DNA from: Dokdonia donghaensis DSW-1
GTDB taxonomy: Bacteria; Bacteroidota; Bacteroidia; Flavobacteriales; Flavobacteriaceae
Assembly: GCF_001653755.1 (NCBI RefSeq)
Contig: NZ_CP015125.1
Span: 680,001-744,000 of the forward strand
Direction: 5' to 3'
DNA: 64,000 nt
Every line of letters begins with the position of its first letter. The stretch's first letter is position 1. Shown here piece by piece: positions 16,535-25,759 of the stretch. Position numbers and translations under genes: made by a program. The notes under the pieces were generated by a model. The model worked only from the letters and a program-made list of their open reading frames with translations. It did not search any database and was not told where the DNA came from.

Positions 16535-17947
16535 ATGAAACATCTTAGCAGATTTTTAGTTGCAGCACTTATGATTCTTGCTTTAGGATCAGTGAATGCA
16601 CAAGACGCAAACAATCCTTGGGCTATCTCAGTCGGAGCAAACGCAATTGACACATACCCAGTAGGTGACGCAATAGACGGAGTTCCTGGAGCTGGTGAAT
16701 TAAGAGGAAACTTATTTGAAGAATTCTACAATGTTGAAGATCACTGGAGCATCGTACCTTCAGTTTCTTATGTAAACGTTTCTCGCTACTTAGGAGATGG
16801 TTTCACATTTGGAGTATCTGGTTCATTAAACAGAATTGACAAATTAGGAGATTCAAGACCAAGAAATGAATTACAATACTACGGAGCTGATGGAGATTTC
16901 TCTTATAGCTTAAGAGACCTTATCAATGGTGAAGGTGGATGGTTTGATCCTTCTCTTTCTGTTGGTGCTGGTTATACGTGGGTAGAAAGTTCACTAGACG
17001 GTGAGTTAGGTGGATTTGGAACTGCAAATGCTGCTGCCGGAGTTAAAATTTGGTTAGGAGAAAACTTCAATATTGGTTTACAATCTAAATATAAGCACGC
17101 TTTTGAAGATGACGGAATCAAGCACTTTCAACACGTTGCTGCTGTAGGTATTGTTTTCGGAGGAAAAGATACAGACGGTGATGGGATATATGACAAAGAT
17201 GATGCTTGTCCAGAAGTTGCAGGTCTTCCTGAGTTTGACGGATGTCCAGACTCTGACGGTGACGGTATCCAAGATTCTAAAGATGCTTGTCCTACTGTTG
17301 CTGGTTTAGCAGAGTTTGATGGTTGTCCTGATACAGACGGTGATGGTATTCCTGATCCTAAGGATGCTTGTCCTACTGTTGCTGGTATCGCTGCTTTAGG
17401 TGGTTGTCCAGATGCAGATGGTGATGGTATCAAAGATGCTGATGATACTTGTCCAAATGAGGCAGGACCACGTGCTAACAACGGATGTCCTTACCAAGAT
17501 AAAGACGGTGACGGTGTACTAGATAAAGATGATGAGTGTCCAGACGTTGCAGGAACTGTAGCAAACAATGGATGTCCAGAAGTATCTGTAGAAGTTCTTA
17601 ATGATCTTAACGTTGAAACTAAAAAAGTACTTTTTGATTACAACAAAGCATCAATCAGAACTGAATCTTATGCGACTCTTGATAAGGTAGCATCAGTAAT
17701 GATGGAGTACCCAACAACTCGTTTCCTTATCGAAGGTCACACTGATGATAGAGGACGTGATGCATATAACTTAAATCTTTCTGACCAGAGAGCTGCTTCA
17801 GTAAGAAGCTACTTAACAGGAAAAGGAATCCCAGCGTCTCGTTTAGAATCTAAAGGATTTGGTGAAGCTAGACCAGTTGCTTCAAATAAAACTGCTGCAG
17901 GACGTCAAGAAAACAGACGTGTTGAGCTTTCTATTTTAGAGCAATAG
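16535..17947 (+). CDS. OmpA-family outer membrane protein with thrombospondin type-3 repeats
   Basis: This 470-residue envelope protein has a signal peptide (LVAALMILALGSVNAQ) and an N-terminal beta-barrel-like region (about 22-205). Five calcium-binding-type repeats follow, built on D-x-DGDGI-x-D and CP motifs (about 210-350). The C-terminal OmpA domain (360-470) contains the peptidoglycan-binding signature EGHTDDRGRDAYNLNLSDQRA. It anchors the outer membrane to the cell wall. A good promoter and a strong terminator frame it as a single-gene, probably highly expressed unit, consistent with its even codon use. It separates kbl from the AddB-like gene. Confidence 0.95.
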   Translation: MKHLSRFLVAALMILALGSVNAQDANNPWAISVGANAIDTYPVGDAIDGVPGAGELRGNLFEEFYNVEDHWSIVPSVSYVNVSRYLGDGFTFGVSGSLNRIDKLGDSRPRNELQYYGADGDFSYSLRDLINGEGGWFDPSLSVGAGYTWVESSLDGELGGFGTANAAAGVKIWLGENFNIGLQSKYKHAFEDDGIKHFQHVAAVGIVFGGKDTDGDGIYDKDDACPEVAGLPEFDGCPDSDGDGIQDSKDACPTVAGLAEFDGCPDTDGDGIPDPKDACPTVAGIAALGGCPDADGDGIKDADDTCPNEAGPRANNGCPYQDKDGDGVLDKDDECPDVAGTVANNGCPEVSVEVLNDLNVETKKVLFDYNKASIRTESYATLDKVASVMMEYPTTRFLIEGHTDDRGRDAYNLNLSDQRAASVRSYLTGKGIPASRLESKGFGEARPVASNKTAAGRQENRRVELSILEQ

Positions 17948-17976
17948 AAATAAAATAAGATTTTTATAATCTTAAA

Positions 17977-18005
17977 AACGCCTCGCAATTGCGAGGCGTT
18001 TTTTA
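17977..18005 (+). terminator. Terminator after ompA
   Basis: AACGCCTCGCAA (17977-17988) pairs with its complement ending at 18000, followed by TTTTT. The downstream AddB-like ATG is only 10 bases further on. Confidence 0.85.
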
Positions 18006-18014
18006 TTTTAGACT

Positions 18015-20705
18015 ATGCAAAGTTTTATAGACGTCGTACTAGAAGAGGAAAGTGTAACAGATACAGATAATCTCATATTTATTTTACCTAGCCGAAGAGC
18101 TGGTAATACACTTAGAAAGAAAATAGCTCAGAGAGCACATAAAACTTCATTTGCTCCACAAATTTTCTCAATTGAAGAATTTATATCCCACATAACAGGA
18201 TTAAAATCTGCGAGCAATGTAGACTTAATATTTAATCTCTTTGAAAGTTATACAGAAGTTGTAGAGAAGGAAAAGCTAGTAAGCTTCCAAACTTTCTGTG
18301 GCTGGGCTCAATCTATATTGAGTGACTTTAATGAAATAGATCGGTTTTTGCTGGATCAAAAAAAAGTCTTTAACCACCTTAAAGATATAAAGGAACTATC
18401 AGATCATTGGTCTTCATCTACAAATGAGATAGTTGTAAATTATATAGACTTCTGGAACAACTTACTTCAGATTTACACAGTCTTTTGCGAGAAATCACTT
18501 AGTATTGATGCTGTCCATCAAGGGTATATTTATAGACAAGCTGTAGAGGTTATAGAGCATTATATATCTTCATCTACTCAGGTAAGACACGTTTTTCTAG
18601 GCTTTAATGCGCTTAATACTGCAGAACAACAAATTATACAGGCCATACTAGCCTCAGGAAATTCGGAAATTTATTGGGATACAGAAAAGTCATTTATTAA
18701 AAACCCATATCACGAGACTAATCTCTTTATAAAGAAATACAAGCGAGACTGGGCATATTACAGCGCCAATGACTTTTCTTGGAGCTTTGATAATTATAGT
18801 ACTTCAAAAAATATAAATACTTATGCCTGCTCACAAGATGTCCTACAGGCCAAAACTCTAGGAACTATTCTTGAAAAAACATCTCAAGACGCACTTTCCA
18901 AAACTGCTATCATTCTAGGAGACGAGGCATTATTATTACCTGTACTTAACGCACTACCTACACACATCCATAAAGTAAATATTACGATGGGTATTCCAAT
19001 AGGTAAAACCCCGACAGCTTCATTTTTTGAGCAACTGCTTAGTTTAAAAAAGAATCCACAGACTAATGGGTACTATTACAAGGATGTTTTAAAAGTACTA
19101 CGCAATCCCATTACTCAGGCATTACTAAAAGAAACAGCCACAACATTACAACAAGAGATTATATCTAAAAACCTCATTTATGTCTCTACAGGCGTATTAC
19201 TAAATACTGTTAACCAAGAGCACCTAAATATTGCCAAGACCTTATTTCTAGAGTGGAATGATAACCCAAAACTCGCAGTATCAAATTGTCTTCAAATCAT
19301 TAGTGAGTTAAGAACTATATACGACGAAACTCAAAACAGTTTACAAGTAGAGTATCTCTATGGGTTTTATGTAGCTTTTAATAAGTTAAAAACACTTATG
19401 GAAGTAAGAGAGCATATAAGTGATATCTCAACATTTATTCTCTTCTATCGTGATATTATATCTTCAGAAACTATAGATCTTAAAGGTGATCCAGATCAAG
19501 GTTTACAAATTATGGGAGTCTTAGAGTCTCGTGTGCTAGATTATGATCACGTAATCCTCACCTCTGTTAACGAGGGAATACTACCTTCTGGTAAGAGCCA
19601 AAACTCCTACATACCTTACGATCTTAAAAAGCTATATGATTTACCTACATATTCAGAAAAAGATGCAGTATATGCTTATCACTTTTACCATCTTTTACAT
19701 AGGGCTTCTACTGTAGATCTATTATATACAACTCATAGTAGCGGACTAGGAAGTAGTGAGCAAAGTCGTTTTATAAGACAGATAGAAGAAGAAGGAATTC
19801 ATAACCTTACTAAATATACAGTTACACCTGCATCACACAGTACAAGCAAAAAGTCGCAAGTGATAGCAAAAACACCAGAGGTGGTTATAAAATTATCACA
19901 GTTTCTCAAAAGAGGCATATCTCCCTCTGCACTTACCACCTATTTACGCAATCCAGTGCTATTTTACGAGCGCTATATTCTCGGTATAGATAGTAGCGAT
20001 GAGGTAGAAGAAACCGTTGCAGCAAATACAATGGGTACCATAGTACACAACACGCTAGAGGAACTCTATAAACCACACATAGGTATTGTACTTACAGAAG
20101 ATATTTTAAAAGATCTCATTAAAGGTATTGAGCAAGAGGTACGTAATCAATTCAAATCAGAATACGGTCTCACTCATATACAAGAAGGTAAAAATAAGAT
20201 CATCTACGCGGTTATATGTCGCTATGTTCACAATTACCTAAAAAGAGAGATATCCTTGCTTAAAAAGGGCGATACTGTCATAATACAAGCGGTAGAAGAT
20301 GATTTACGTGATATATCCCTCACAGATACTATTACTCTAAGAGGTAAGGTAGATCTTTTAGAACAACGCAACGGTCACCTCAACATTATAGATTATAAAA
20401 CCGGTAAAGTAACACAAACCGATCTCAACTTAAAGTCTTATGAAGACTTGCTCCTGCCTGAAGGTAAATTTGAAAAAGCATTCCAAGTGCTTATGTATGC
20501 ATTTATGCTTAACAAAAAGAAGCCTCTTCAGTTTCCCGTAAATGCGGGAATAATATCTTTCAAAAATCTACAGTCAGGCTTTCTACCATTTAAATACAAT
20601 AGAAACCAAGAGATCACAGCAGACACCCTTTTGGAGTTTGAGGCTGTTTTAAAAAGATTGGTAAAAGAAATATTAGACCCTTCTATTCCCTTTACAGAAA
20701 GGTAG
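18015..20705 (+). CDS. AddB-like PD-(D/E)xK nuclease
   Basis: This 896-residue protein is the second subunit type of Bacteroidota AddAB complexes. The N-terminus (LIFILPSRRAGNTLRKKI) is a degenerate helicase-like start. The middle contains ILTSVNEGILPSGKS, typical of AddB inactivated helicase domains. The C-terminus has a RecB-type nuclease (TMGTIVHNTLEELY, then RGKVDLLEQRNGHLNIIDYKTG). It should act with the AddA-like protein at 12059 in end processing for recombination. It starts within 15 bases of the ompA terminator. A palindrome begins 3 bases after the stop codon. Confidence 0.88.
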   Translation: MQSFIDVVLEEESVTDTDNLIFILPSRRAGNTLRKKIAQRAHKTSFAPQIFSIEEFISHITGLKSASNVDLIFNLFESYTEVVEKEKLVSFQTFCGWAQSILSDFNEIDRFLLDQKKVFNHLKDIKELSDHWSSSTNEIVVNYIDFWNNLLQIYTVFCEKSLSIDAVHQGYIYRQAVEVIEHYISSSTQVRHVFLGFNALNTAEQQIIQAILASGNSEIYWDTEKSFIKNPYHETNLFIKKYKRDWAYYSANDFSWSFDNYSTSKNINTYACSQDVLQAKTLGTILEKTSQDALSKTAIILGDEALLLPVLNALPTHIHKVNITMGIPIGKTPTASFFEQLLSLKKNPQTNGYYYKDVLKVLRNPITQALLKETATTLQQEIISKNLIYVSTGVLLNTVNQEHLNIAKTLFLEWNDNPKLAVSNCLQIISELRTIYDETQNSLQVEYLYGFYVAFNKLKTLMEVREHISDISTFILFYRDIISSETIDLKGDPDQGLQIMGVLESRVLDYDHVILTSVNEGILPSGKSQNSYIPYDLKKLYDLPTYSEKDAVYAYHFYHLLHRASTVDLLYTTHSSGLGSSEQSRFIRQIEEEGIHNLTKYTVTPASHSTSKKSQVIAKTPEVVIKLSQFLKRGISPSALTTYLRNPVLFYERYILGIDSSDEVEETVAANTMGTIVHNTLEELYKPHIGIVLTEDILKDLIKGIEQEVRNQFKSEYGLTHIQEGKNKIIYAVICRYVHNYLKREISLLKKGDTVIIQAVEDDLRDISLTDTITLRGKVDLLEQRNGHLNIIDYKTGKVTQTDLNLKSYEDLLLPEGKFEKAFQVLMYAFMLNKKKPLQFPVNAGIISFKNLQSGFLPFKYNRNQEITADTLLEFEAVLKRLVKEILDPSIPFTER

Positions 20706-20707
20706 TT

Positions 20708-20727
20708 TACGCTTTCGCGAAAGCGTA
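20708..20727. repeat. Dispersed palindrome, perfect copy after the AddB-like gene
   Basis: A 20/20 match, starting 3 bases after the stop codon and 15 bases before a separate terminator hairpin. It is therefore not itself needed as the terminator. Confidence 0.95.
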
Positions 20728-20742
20728 CTAAAAACATATAAA

Positions 20743-20775
20743 AAACCCATCAATACGTATTGATGGGTTTTTATT
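20743..20775 (+). terminator. Terminator after the AddB-like gene
   Basis: AAACCCATCAATA (20743-20755) pairs with TATTGATGGGTTT (20758-20770), followed by TTATTTTTT. It lies between this gene and the convergent tRNA-Ala. Confidence 0.8.
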
Positions 20776-20785
20776 TTTTAAAACG

Positions 20786-20859
20786 TGGAGAATACCAGAT
20801 TCGAACTGGTGGCCTTTTGACTGCCAGTCAAACGCTCTAGCCAACTGAGCTAATCCCCC
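20786..20859 (-). tRNA. tRNA-Ala (anticodon GGC)
   Basis: The 74-nt minus-strand sequence folds as a cloverleaf. The acceptor stem is GGGGGAT/ATTCTCC, the D loop is AGCTCAGTTGGCTAGAGC, and the anticodon loop CTGGCAG gives GGC. The T arm has GTTCGAATC. The third acceptor pair is G3:U70, the known alanine identity element, and the discriminator base is A. The CCA end is not encoded. Confidence 0.95.
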
Positions 20860-20869
20860 AAAATAAAAT

Positions 20870-21664
20870 TTACTCTTGAACTCTTAAAATGAGTAGTGGT
20901 TTAGGTGTAAAGAACTCTTTTTTGAGTACTACATTTTTTTCCCAGAGTTTTTTAAAGAAACCTCTCTTCCTACGCACCACACAAACTATATCTGGGTTTA
21001 CAGACTGAAAATGTTCAAGTACACCTTGATAGGTAGTTGCGTTTGAGGTGGTCTTATAAGATGCACTCATCTCCTTAAGGTCGTCAGATACGTTTTTCAT
21101 CTTATCGTCACTCTCTGGTGTCTCAACGTGCAAAAGTTGAATCTCTGTGCCAAAATGCTTTTGCATTTTTTTAAGCGGTTCTAGATGACGTTTTTTATCA
21201 AAGTTTCCATTTTTAAAAGCCATAAGTATTTGAGATGGCTGTTTAAAGGTTTCGTTTTCTGGCACTATGAAGGCTGGTATATTAGTACTCTTTACTAGCT
21301 TTCCAGTGGTATTACCAAGATAGACCTCGTCACGTACAGAGTTACTGTGCGGTGAGAGTACCATAAGATCTACAGGTACGTGTTTATTAAAACGCTCTAC
21401 ACCATCTACCACTCCACCTTTTATAGGATGTGACACTACAGAGACTCCTTTATGATCTACACTACTTACCACTTTCTCTAGTGTGTTTTCTGTATCTTCT
21501 TTAAGAACGGTGTTTAACTTTGAGGCGCTTCCTGCCTTAGAAAATTCTTGAAACACTGAGATAACATACACATTTGCATCTACCTCTTGAGCAAGATCTA
21601 TTGCATATTGAAGTGTGTTAACCGCACTCTTTGATGAACCTATAGGAACAAGAATATTTTTCAT
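20870..21664 (-). CDS. Universal stress protein, two UspA domains
   Basis: This 264-residue protein has two UspA-type halves. The first starts MKNILVPIGSSKSAVNTLQYAIDLA and ends in the nucleotide-binding-like run DLMVLSPHSNSVRDEVYLGNTTGKLV. The second starts around ILMAFKNGNFDKKRHLEPL and is more divergent. Members bind ATP or AMP and act in stress resistance; the specific role is unknown. The start at 21664 is preferred to the longer frame from 21727, because MKNILVPI is the canonical Usp beginning and the longer form would overlap the divergent gene at 21712. Confidence 0.85.
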   Translation of the reverse strand: MKNILVPIGSSKSAVNTLQYAIDLAQEVDANVYVISVFQEFSKAGSASKLNTVLKEDTENTLEKVVSSVDHKGVSVVSHPIKGGVVDGVERFNKHVPVDLMVLSPHSNSVRDEVYLGNTTGKLVKSTNIPAFIVPENETFKQPSQILMAFKNGNFDKKRHLEPLKKMQKHFGTEIQLLHVETPESDDKMKNVSDDLKEMSASYKTTSNATTYQGVLEHFQSVNPDIVCVVRRKRGFFKKLWEKNVVLKKEFFTPKPLLILRVQE

Positions 21665-21711
21665 ACCGTAATTTGTAATTTTACATAAGATTACAAAAAT
21701 ACTTTTAAACT

Positions 21712-22212
21712 GTGATTGTAAAGGCAAAAAAAATAGACATCCCAGAGATACTTGCGCTTACTAGAGCGTGCGCAAAATCTATGATTGAAAAAGGCATCTA
21801 TCAATGGAATGAGCATTATCCTAGTGCCGCCGCTTTTGAGCAAGATATAGACCGTGAGGAACTCTGTGTTTTAAAAAAAGACGGAGCTATCATAGGGACC
21901 ATCGTGGTATCTATCATTATGGATAAAGAGTATGAAGATGTTGAATGGTTAACTCAATCTCAAGGTAATATCTACATACATAGACTAGCCGTACATCCAG
22001 ATATGCAGGGTAAGGGTTATGCTAGAAAAATGATGAACTATGCACATCAATTTGCACAACAAGCTGGAGCACCTTCTATACGGCTCGACACCTTCTCGCA
22101 AAATAAGCGCAATCAACAATTTTATGAAGCTCGCGGTTATAAAAGACTGGGTAATATCTATTTTCCAAAGCAAAGTAATGATCCCTTCTATTGTTATGAG
22201 CGCATTATATAA
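21712..22212 (+). CDS. GNAT-family N-acetyltransferase
   Basis: This 166-residue acetyltransferase has the acetyl-CoA-binding motif VHPDMQGKGYARKMM. The preceding strand is IYIHRLAV and the C-terminal strand motif is SIRLDTFSQNKRNQQFYEARGYKRLG. The substrate is unknown. The start codon is GTG, and an ATG option does not exist upstream. The MATE transporter reading frame follows in the same frame about 45-60 bases downstream. Confidence 0.85.
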   Translation: MIVKAKKIDIPEILALTRACAKSMIEKGIYQWNEHYPSAAAFEQDIDREELCVLKKDGAIIGTIVVSIIMDKEYEDVEWLTQSQGNIYIHRLAVHPDMQGKGYARKMMNYAHQFAQQAGAPSIRLDTFSQNKRNQQFYEARGYKRLGNIYFPKQSNDPFYCYERII

Positions 22213-22257
22213 GATGTATTTTTGTTACTCAATTATTTTAAAGCCTGAGTTATCACT

Positions 22258-23598
22258 ATACTATCCCATAACATAGATATTTCCTTTAAGCGCATACAGC
22301 AGCTGGCAGTTCCTGCGCTTATTGCTGGTATTGCAGAGCCTGTACTCTCTAGCACAGACGCTGCAGTAGTAGGCAACATTGCAGAAAATAGTGTGGAGGC
22401 ACTCGCAGCTGTAGGTATTGTAGGTTCTTTTCTCTCTATGCTTATATGGATACTAGGGCAAACACGTAGCGCCATTTCTGCCATAATATCTCAAAACCTA
22501 GGTGCTGGAAAGCTTGAAGATATTAAAGTATTACCTGCACAGGCTATTTACTTTAATATCATTCTATCTATCATTGTTTTAGGGAGTACATACTTCTTTG
22601 TAAAAGAGATTTTTATGCTACTTAATGCAAAGGGGTTGGTGTTATCTTTAAGTATAGACTATTATAATATACGCGTGTGGGGTTTCCCGCTTACACTGTT
22701 CACCTTTGCCGTGTTTGGAATTTTTAGAGGGTTACAAAATACCTTCTGGCCTATGATTGTGGCTATTATAGGCGCCTCTCTTAACATAGGTCTTGACTTT
22801 ATGCTCGTATACGGTATAGACGATATTATTGAGCCTATGGGGGTTAAGGGTGCTGCCTGGGCAAGTCTCGCAGCACAGGCTGTAATGGCCATACTAGCGC
22901 TAGCGCTTTTACTTATAAAGACAGACGTTTCTCTTAGACTACGATTACCGCTACACCCTGAGATTAAAAGACTTATCTCGATGAGTCTTAACCTCTTTAT
23001 AAGATCATTTTCTCTCAATGTAGCTCTTGTACTTGCTGTACGTGAGGCGACCGCAATAAGTGATGAGACAGTAGCTGCCCACACCATTGTGGCAAATATA
23101 TGGCTCTTTACAGCATTCTTTATAGATGGCTATGGAGCGGCTGGCAACCTATTAAGCGGTAGATTGCTAGGCGCAAAAGACTACCCTAACCTCTGGTTAC
23201 TCACAAAACGAGTTGTAAAATATAACCTGGTTGTTGCTGTTTTCTTGATGATTATCTGCGCCATTCTATACAAACCTATGGGCTTACTCTTTAGTAATGA
23301 CGATGCAGTACTTATCGTATTTTATGGCGTATTTTTTATGGTGATTGTAATGCAACCTATTAACGCTATTGCCTTTACTTTAGACTCAATTTTTAAGGGT
23401 CTAGGAGAAATGGGGTGGTTACGTAACACACTTCTTGTGGCCACATTTTTAGGCTTTGTGCCCGTGCTTTATATAAGTAAATACACGGGGTGGGGTATTT
23501 TGGGAATATGGTGTGCCTTTATGGTCTGGATGCTTTTTAGGGCAGGGATGCTCATTTACTTTTACAAGAAAAAGTATTACCGACTAGCCATAAAATAA
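22258..23598 (+). CDS. MATE-family multidrug efflux transporter with non-canonical start
   Basis: This is a 12-helix MATE transporter of about 446 residues, exporting organic cations by ion antiport. The conserved N-terminal helix FKRIQQLAVPALIAGIAEPV and TDAAVVGNIAENSVEALAAVG lie upstream of the first usual start (GTG 22393). Between the in-frame TGA at 22246 and that GTG there is no ATG, GTG or TTG. Candidates are ATA at 22258 or 22273; the latter overlaps the TAG stop of a 20-codon ATG-led ORF (22214-22276). Either this gene uses AUA or AUU, or its start codon has been lost. The rest of the frame is intact. Confidence 0.8.
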   Translation: MLSHNIDISFKRIQQLAVPALIAGIAEPVLSSTDAAVVGNIAENSVEALAAVGIVGSFLSMLIWILGQTRSAISAIISQNLGAGKLEDIKVLPAQAIYFNIILSIIVLGSTYFFVKEIFMLLNAKGLVLSLSIDYYNIRVWGFPLTLFTFAVFGIFRGLQNTFWPMIVAIIGASLNIGLDFMLVYGIDDIIEPMGVKGAAWASLAAQAVMAILALALLLIKTDVSLRLRLPLHPEIKRLISMSLNLFIRSFSLNVALVLAVREATAISDETVAAHTIVANIWLFTAFFIDGYGAAGNLLSGRLLGAKDYPNLWLLTKRVVKYNLVVAVFLMIICAILYKPMGLLFSNDDAVLIVFYGVFFMVIVMQPINAIAFTLDSIFKGLGEMGWLRNTLLVATFLGFVPVLYISKYTGWGILGIWCAFMVWMLFRAGMLIYFYKKKYYRLAIK

Positions 23599-23626
23599 CG
23601 TTTCTATAGATATAGGAGTGGTTAAG

Positions 23627-23646
23627 AGCGCTTTCGCGAAAGCGTA
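23627..23646. repeat. Dispersed palindrome between MATE and antiporter genes
   Basis: An 18/20 match (first two bases AG). It lies between convergent genes, 8 bases beyond the antiporter stop. Confidence 0.9.
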
Positions 23647-23654
23647 CTAAAAAC

Positions 23655-25541
23655 CTATTCCTTTTCTAAAGGTTCCTCTACCTTTTTATCACTGTCTTTT
23701 TGAGTGTCAAGCAATGCTTCATCAAAAGGTTTTCCTAAATAAACAATATGGCTCCCCTGGAAAGACTTAACATCAAGCTCTTGTACAAATGACCCTATAA
23801 TATGTATGGTTCCATCCTTCTGTTTTACAAAAAGAGGAATCATCTCATCATCATCTGTAATAATTTTTGCCACTTTTGAGTACTCTTCTTTTGTAGAAAT
23901 AGGCACTTCACTTATGGTAGGATACTGCCTTGTGACCTCAGTCATATTTATAAAATCATCTGTTGCAGAGAAGAGACCTTCTTTAGGTAACTGTGCTATG
24001 TTGTCCATCTCTCTTTTTGAGATGAGACGGTACGCTCCGTTTTCTCCAAATTGTTTTCTAAAACGGTTTATCGCATACTTATTGATATCGCTATTACCTG
24101 TAAGTGACATTAGATATCCTATATCGCTTAGCTCTACGTCATCTGTAAGATCGTCTGAGTAAATATTAGCCTGCATTGCCATAAGCCCTGCCTCTTTTGC
24201 GATACGTATGTGGTTTGTGTTGCTATCAAGCAAGACTACGTGGCGTCCATTTTTTTGAAGATACTTAGCAATAAGACGTGGCATTTCTGAGGCACCTACT
24301 ATAAGTATTCCTTCAGATTTTACTAAAAATACGCCTACTGCCTTAGCAAATAGCCTAGCCGTTGTCGCGTTAAGAAGTACCGTCCCCAGTACAATCATAA
24401 ATACAAGTGGTGTGATATACTCTGCACCAGGCTCTCCTTTAATAAGAAGTTTTGACCCAAAAAGGGAAGCAATACCTGCCGCTACAATACCGCGTGGACC
24501 CACCCAAGAGATAAAAAGCTTTGCATTAGTCTGTAAGTCTGAGCCCCAAGTACTCAAGAAAACCCCTATGGGTCTTACTATAAATACCACAACAAGAAAT
24601 AATGCCAGTGTCTCCCATCTATATAGTAACTCAAGGTCTACAAGGTTCATATTTGCCGATAGCAAAATAAATAGTACTGATATAAGTAGTACACTAAGTG
24701 ACTCTTTGAAGTAAAGTAACTCTTTTATATTAGGTAGGTTTATATTACCTAATACCATCCCCATTACAACTACGGCTAGCAGTCCAGACTCGTGAGCAAA
24801 CTGGTCTGACATCACAAATACACCTAGTACTGCCGCGAGTGTAAAAACATTCATCAAGTAGTGTGGTACTAGCTTTCTTTTTACAATAAACGCTAGCGCG
24901 TGTGCAAACGTAAACCCAAAAGTGCTACCAAAAAGTACGATTTTTCCAAACTCAACCAGCGCCGTTTTTGTAAAAGCAGCGCCCTCCCCTACAGATATAA
25001 ACTCATACATAAGTACCGCCACAAGGGCTCCTATAGGATCTATAAGAATCCCTTCCCATTTAAGAACGGTAGAGATATCACGCTTTACGGGTACATTTCT
25101 TAATATAGGTGATATTACTGTGGGTCCGGTTACAATGATTAATCCAGAAAAAAGTAATGATATCTGTAAGCTTAGTCCAAAAATCCAGTAGGCAGCAAGA
25201 CCAGCTCCTATAAAAGTCACGAGACTTCCTATAGAGATAAGCTTTGTAATTACTGGGCCTACATTTCTTATTTCGTCACGCTTTAAGGTAAGTCCGCCCT
25301 CAAAAAGTATAATTGATATCGCTAGCGAGACAAAGTAGTACAGGCTCTCTCCCGGGAATAATCCTTCTTCTCCATTCCAGATAGGTTCTATCCATTTTGT
25401 ACCATCTTCAGATATAAGTGTAGATACGGGTCCCACAAAAAGACCTATGAGTAGTAGTGGTAAAATGGCAGGTAATTTTAAACGCCAGGCAGCCCATTGT
25501 GCAATGATCCCTAAAATTATGATTCCGGCTAGTTCTAACAT
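23655..25541 (-). CDS. Monovalent cation:proton antiporter with TrkA-N-like domain
   Basis: This 628-residue protein exchanges Na+ or K+ for protons across the inner membrane. Residues 1-400 hold about twelve hydrophobic helices, starting LAGIIILGIIAQWAAWRLKLPAI and including ILFEGGLTL and GPTVISPILRN, with a WVGPRGIVAAGIASLFG region typical of CPA1-type transporters. A cytoplasmic nucleotide-binding fold follows (GILIVGASEMPRLIAKYLQKNG, VVLLDSN). The C-terminus is acidic and charged. The start MLELAGI is the only one that gives a normal first helix. Ion specificity is not readable. Confidence 0.9.
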   Translation of the reverse strand: MLELAGIIILGIIAQWAAWRLKLPAILPLLLIGLFVGPVSTLISEDGTKWIEPIWNGEEGLFPGESLYYFVSLAISIILFEGGLTLKRDEIRNVGPVITKLISIGSLVTFIGAGLAAYWIFGLSLQISLLFSGLIIVTGPTVISPILRNVPVKRDISTVLKWEGILIDPIGALVAVLMYEFISVGEGAAFTKTALVEFGKIVLFGSTFGFTFAHALAFIVKRKLVPHYLMNVFTLAAVLGVFVMSDQFAHESGLLAVVVMGMVLGNINLPNIKELLYFKESLSVLLISVLFILLSANMNLVDLELLYRWETLALFLVVVFIVRPIGVFLSTWGSDLQTNAKLFISWVGPRGIVAAGIASLFGSKLLIKGEPGAEYITPLVFMIVLGTVLLNATTARLFAKAVGVFLVKSEGILIVGASEMPRLIAKYLQKNGRHVVLLDSNTNHIRIAKEAGLMAMQANIYSDDLTDDVELSDIGYLMSLTGNSDINKYAINRFRKQFGENGAYRLISKREMDNIAQLPKEGLFSATDDFINMTEVTRQYPTISEVPISTKEEYSKVAKIITDDDEMIPLFVKQKDGTIHIIGSFVQELDVKSFQGSHIVYLGKPFDEALLDTQKDSDKKVEEPLEKE

Positions 25542-25705
25542 ATGAATTCAGTTTTGATGCGATATTAATGTTTTAAAGCTTTTGGCTCTCGTTGTGAAGT
25601 TACAATTCTTTGTTAAAAACTAGTGTGTATAAGGGTTTAAAAACTCTCTTTTTGGTATTTTGCAGAGATTTGTGCGGTGGTTAACACGCTTTTTTTGAGG
25701 TGTAT

Positions 25706-25725
25706 TACGCTTTCGCGAAAGCGTA
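25706..25725. repeat. Dispersed palindrome, perfect copy upstream of the MBL hydrolase
   Basis: A 20/20 match in the 218-base divergent region between the antiporter and the MBL hydrolase, 35 bases before the hydrolase ATG. Confidence 0.95.
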
Positions 25726-25759
25726 AAAAAACCATTATCATTCTTATTGACACGTTTTT

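Noticed and set aside
17128..17481. Minus-strand ORF of 117 codons within ompA
   Set aside because: It is the mirror of the thrombospondin repeats. The regular DGDG codons leave the opposite strand open; the residues are low-complexity.
20708..20727. Palindromes as ordinary transcription terminators
   Set aside because: Here and after rnr a separate true terminator follows. Several copies lie between divergent starts or inside genes, and most lack a T-run and a loop.
24412..25191. Plus-strand ORFs opposite the antiporter gene
   Set aside because: They are shadows of a membrane protein with clear motifs on the minus strand, and have serine-rich composition typical of antisense frames.
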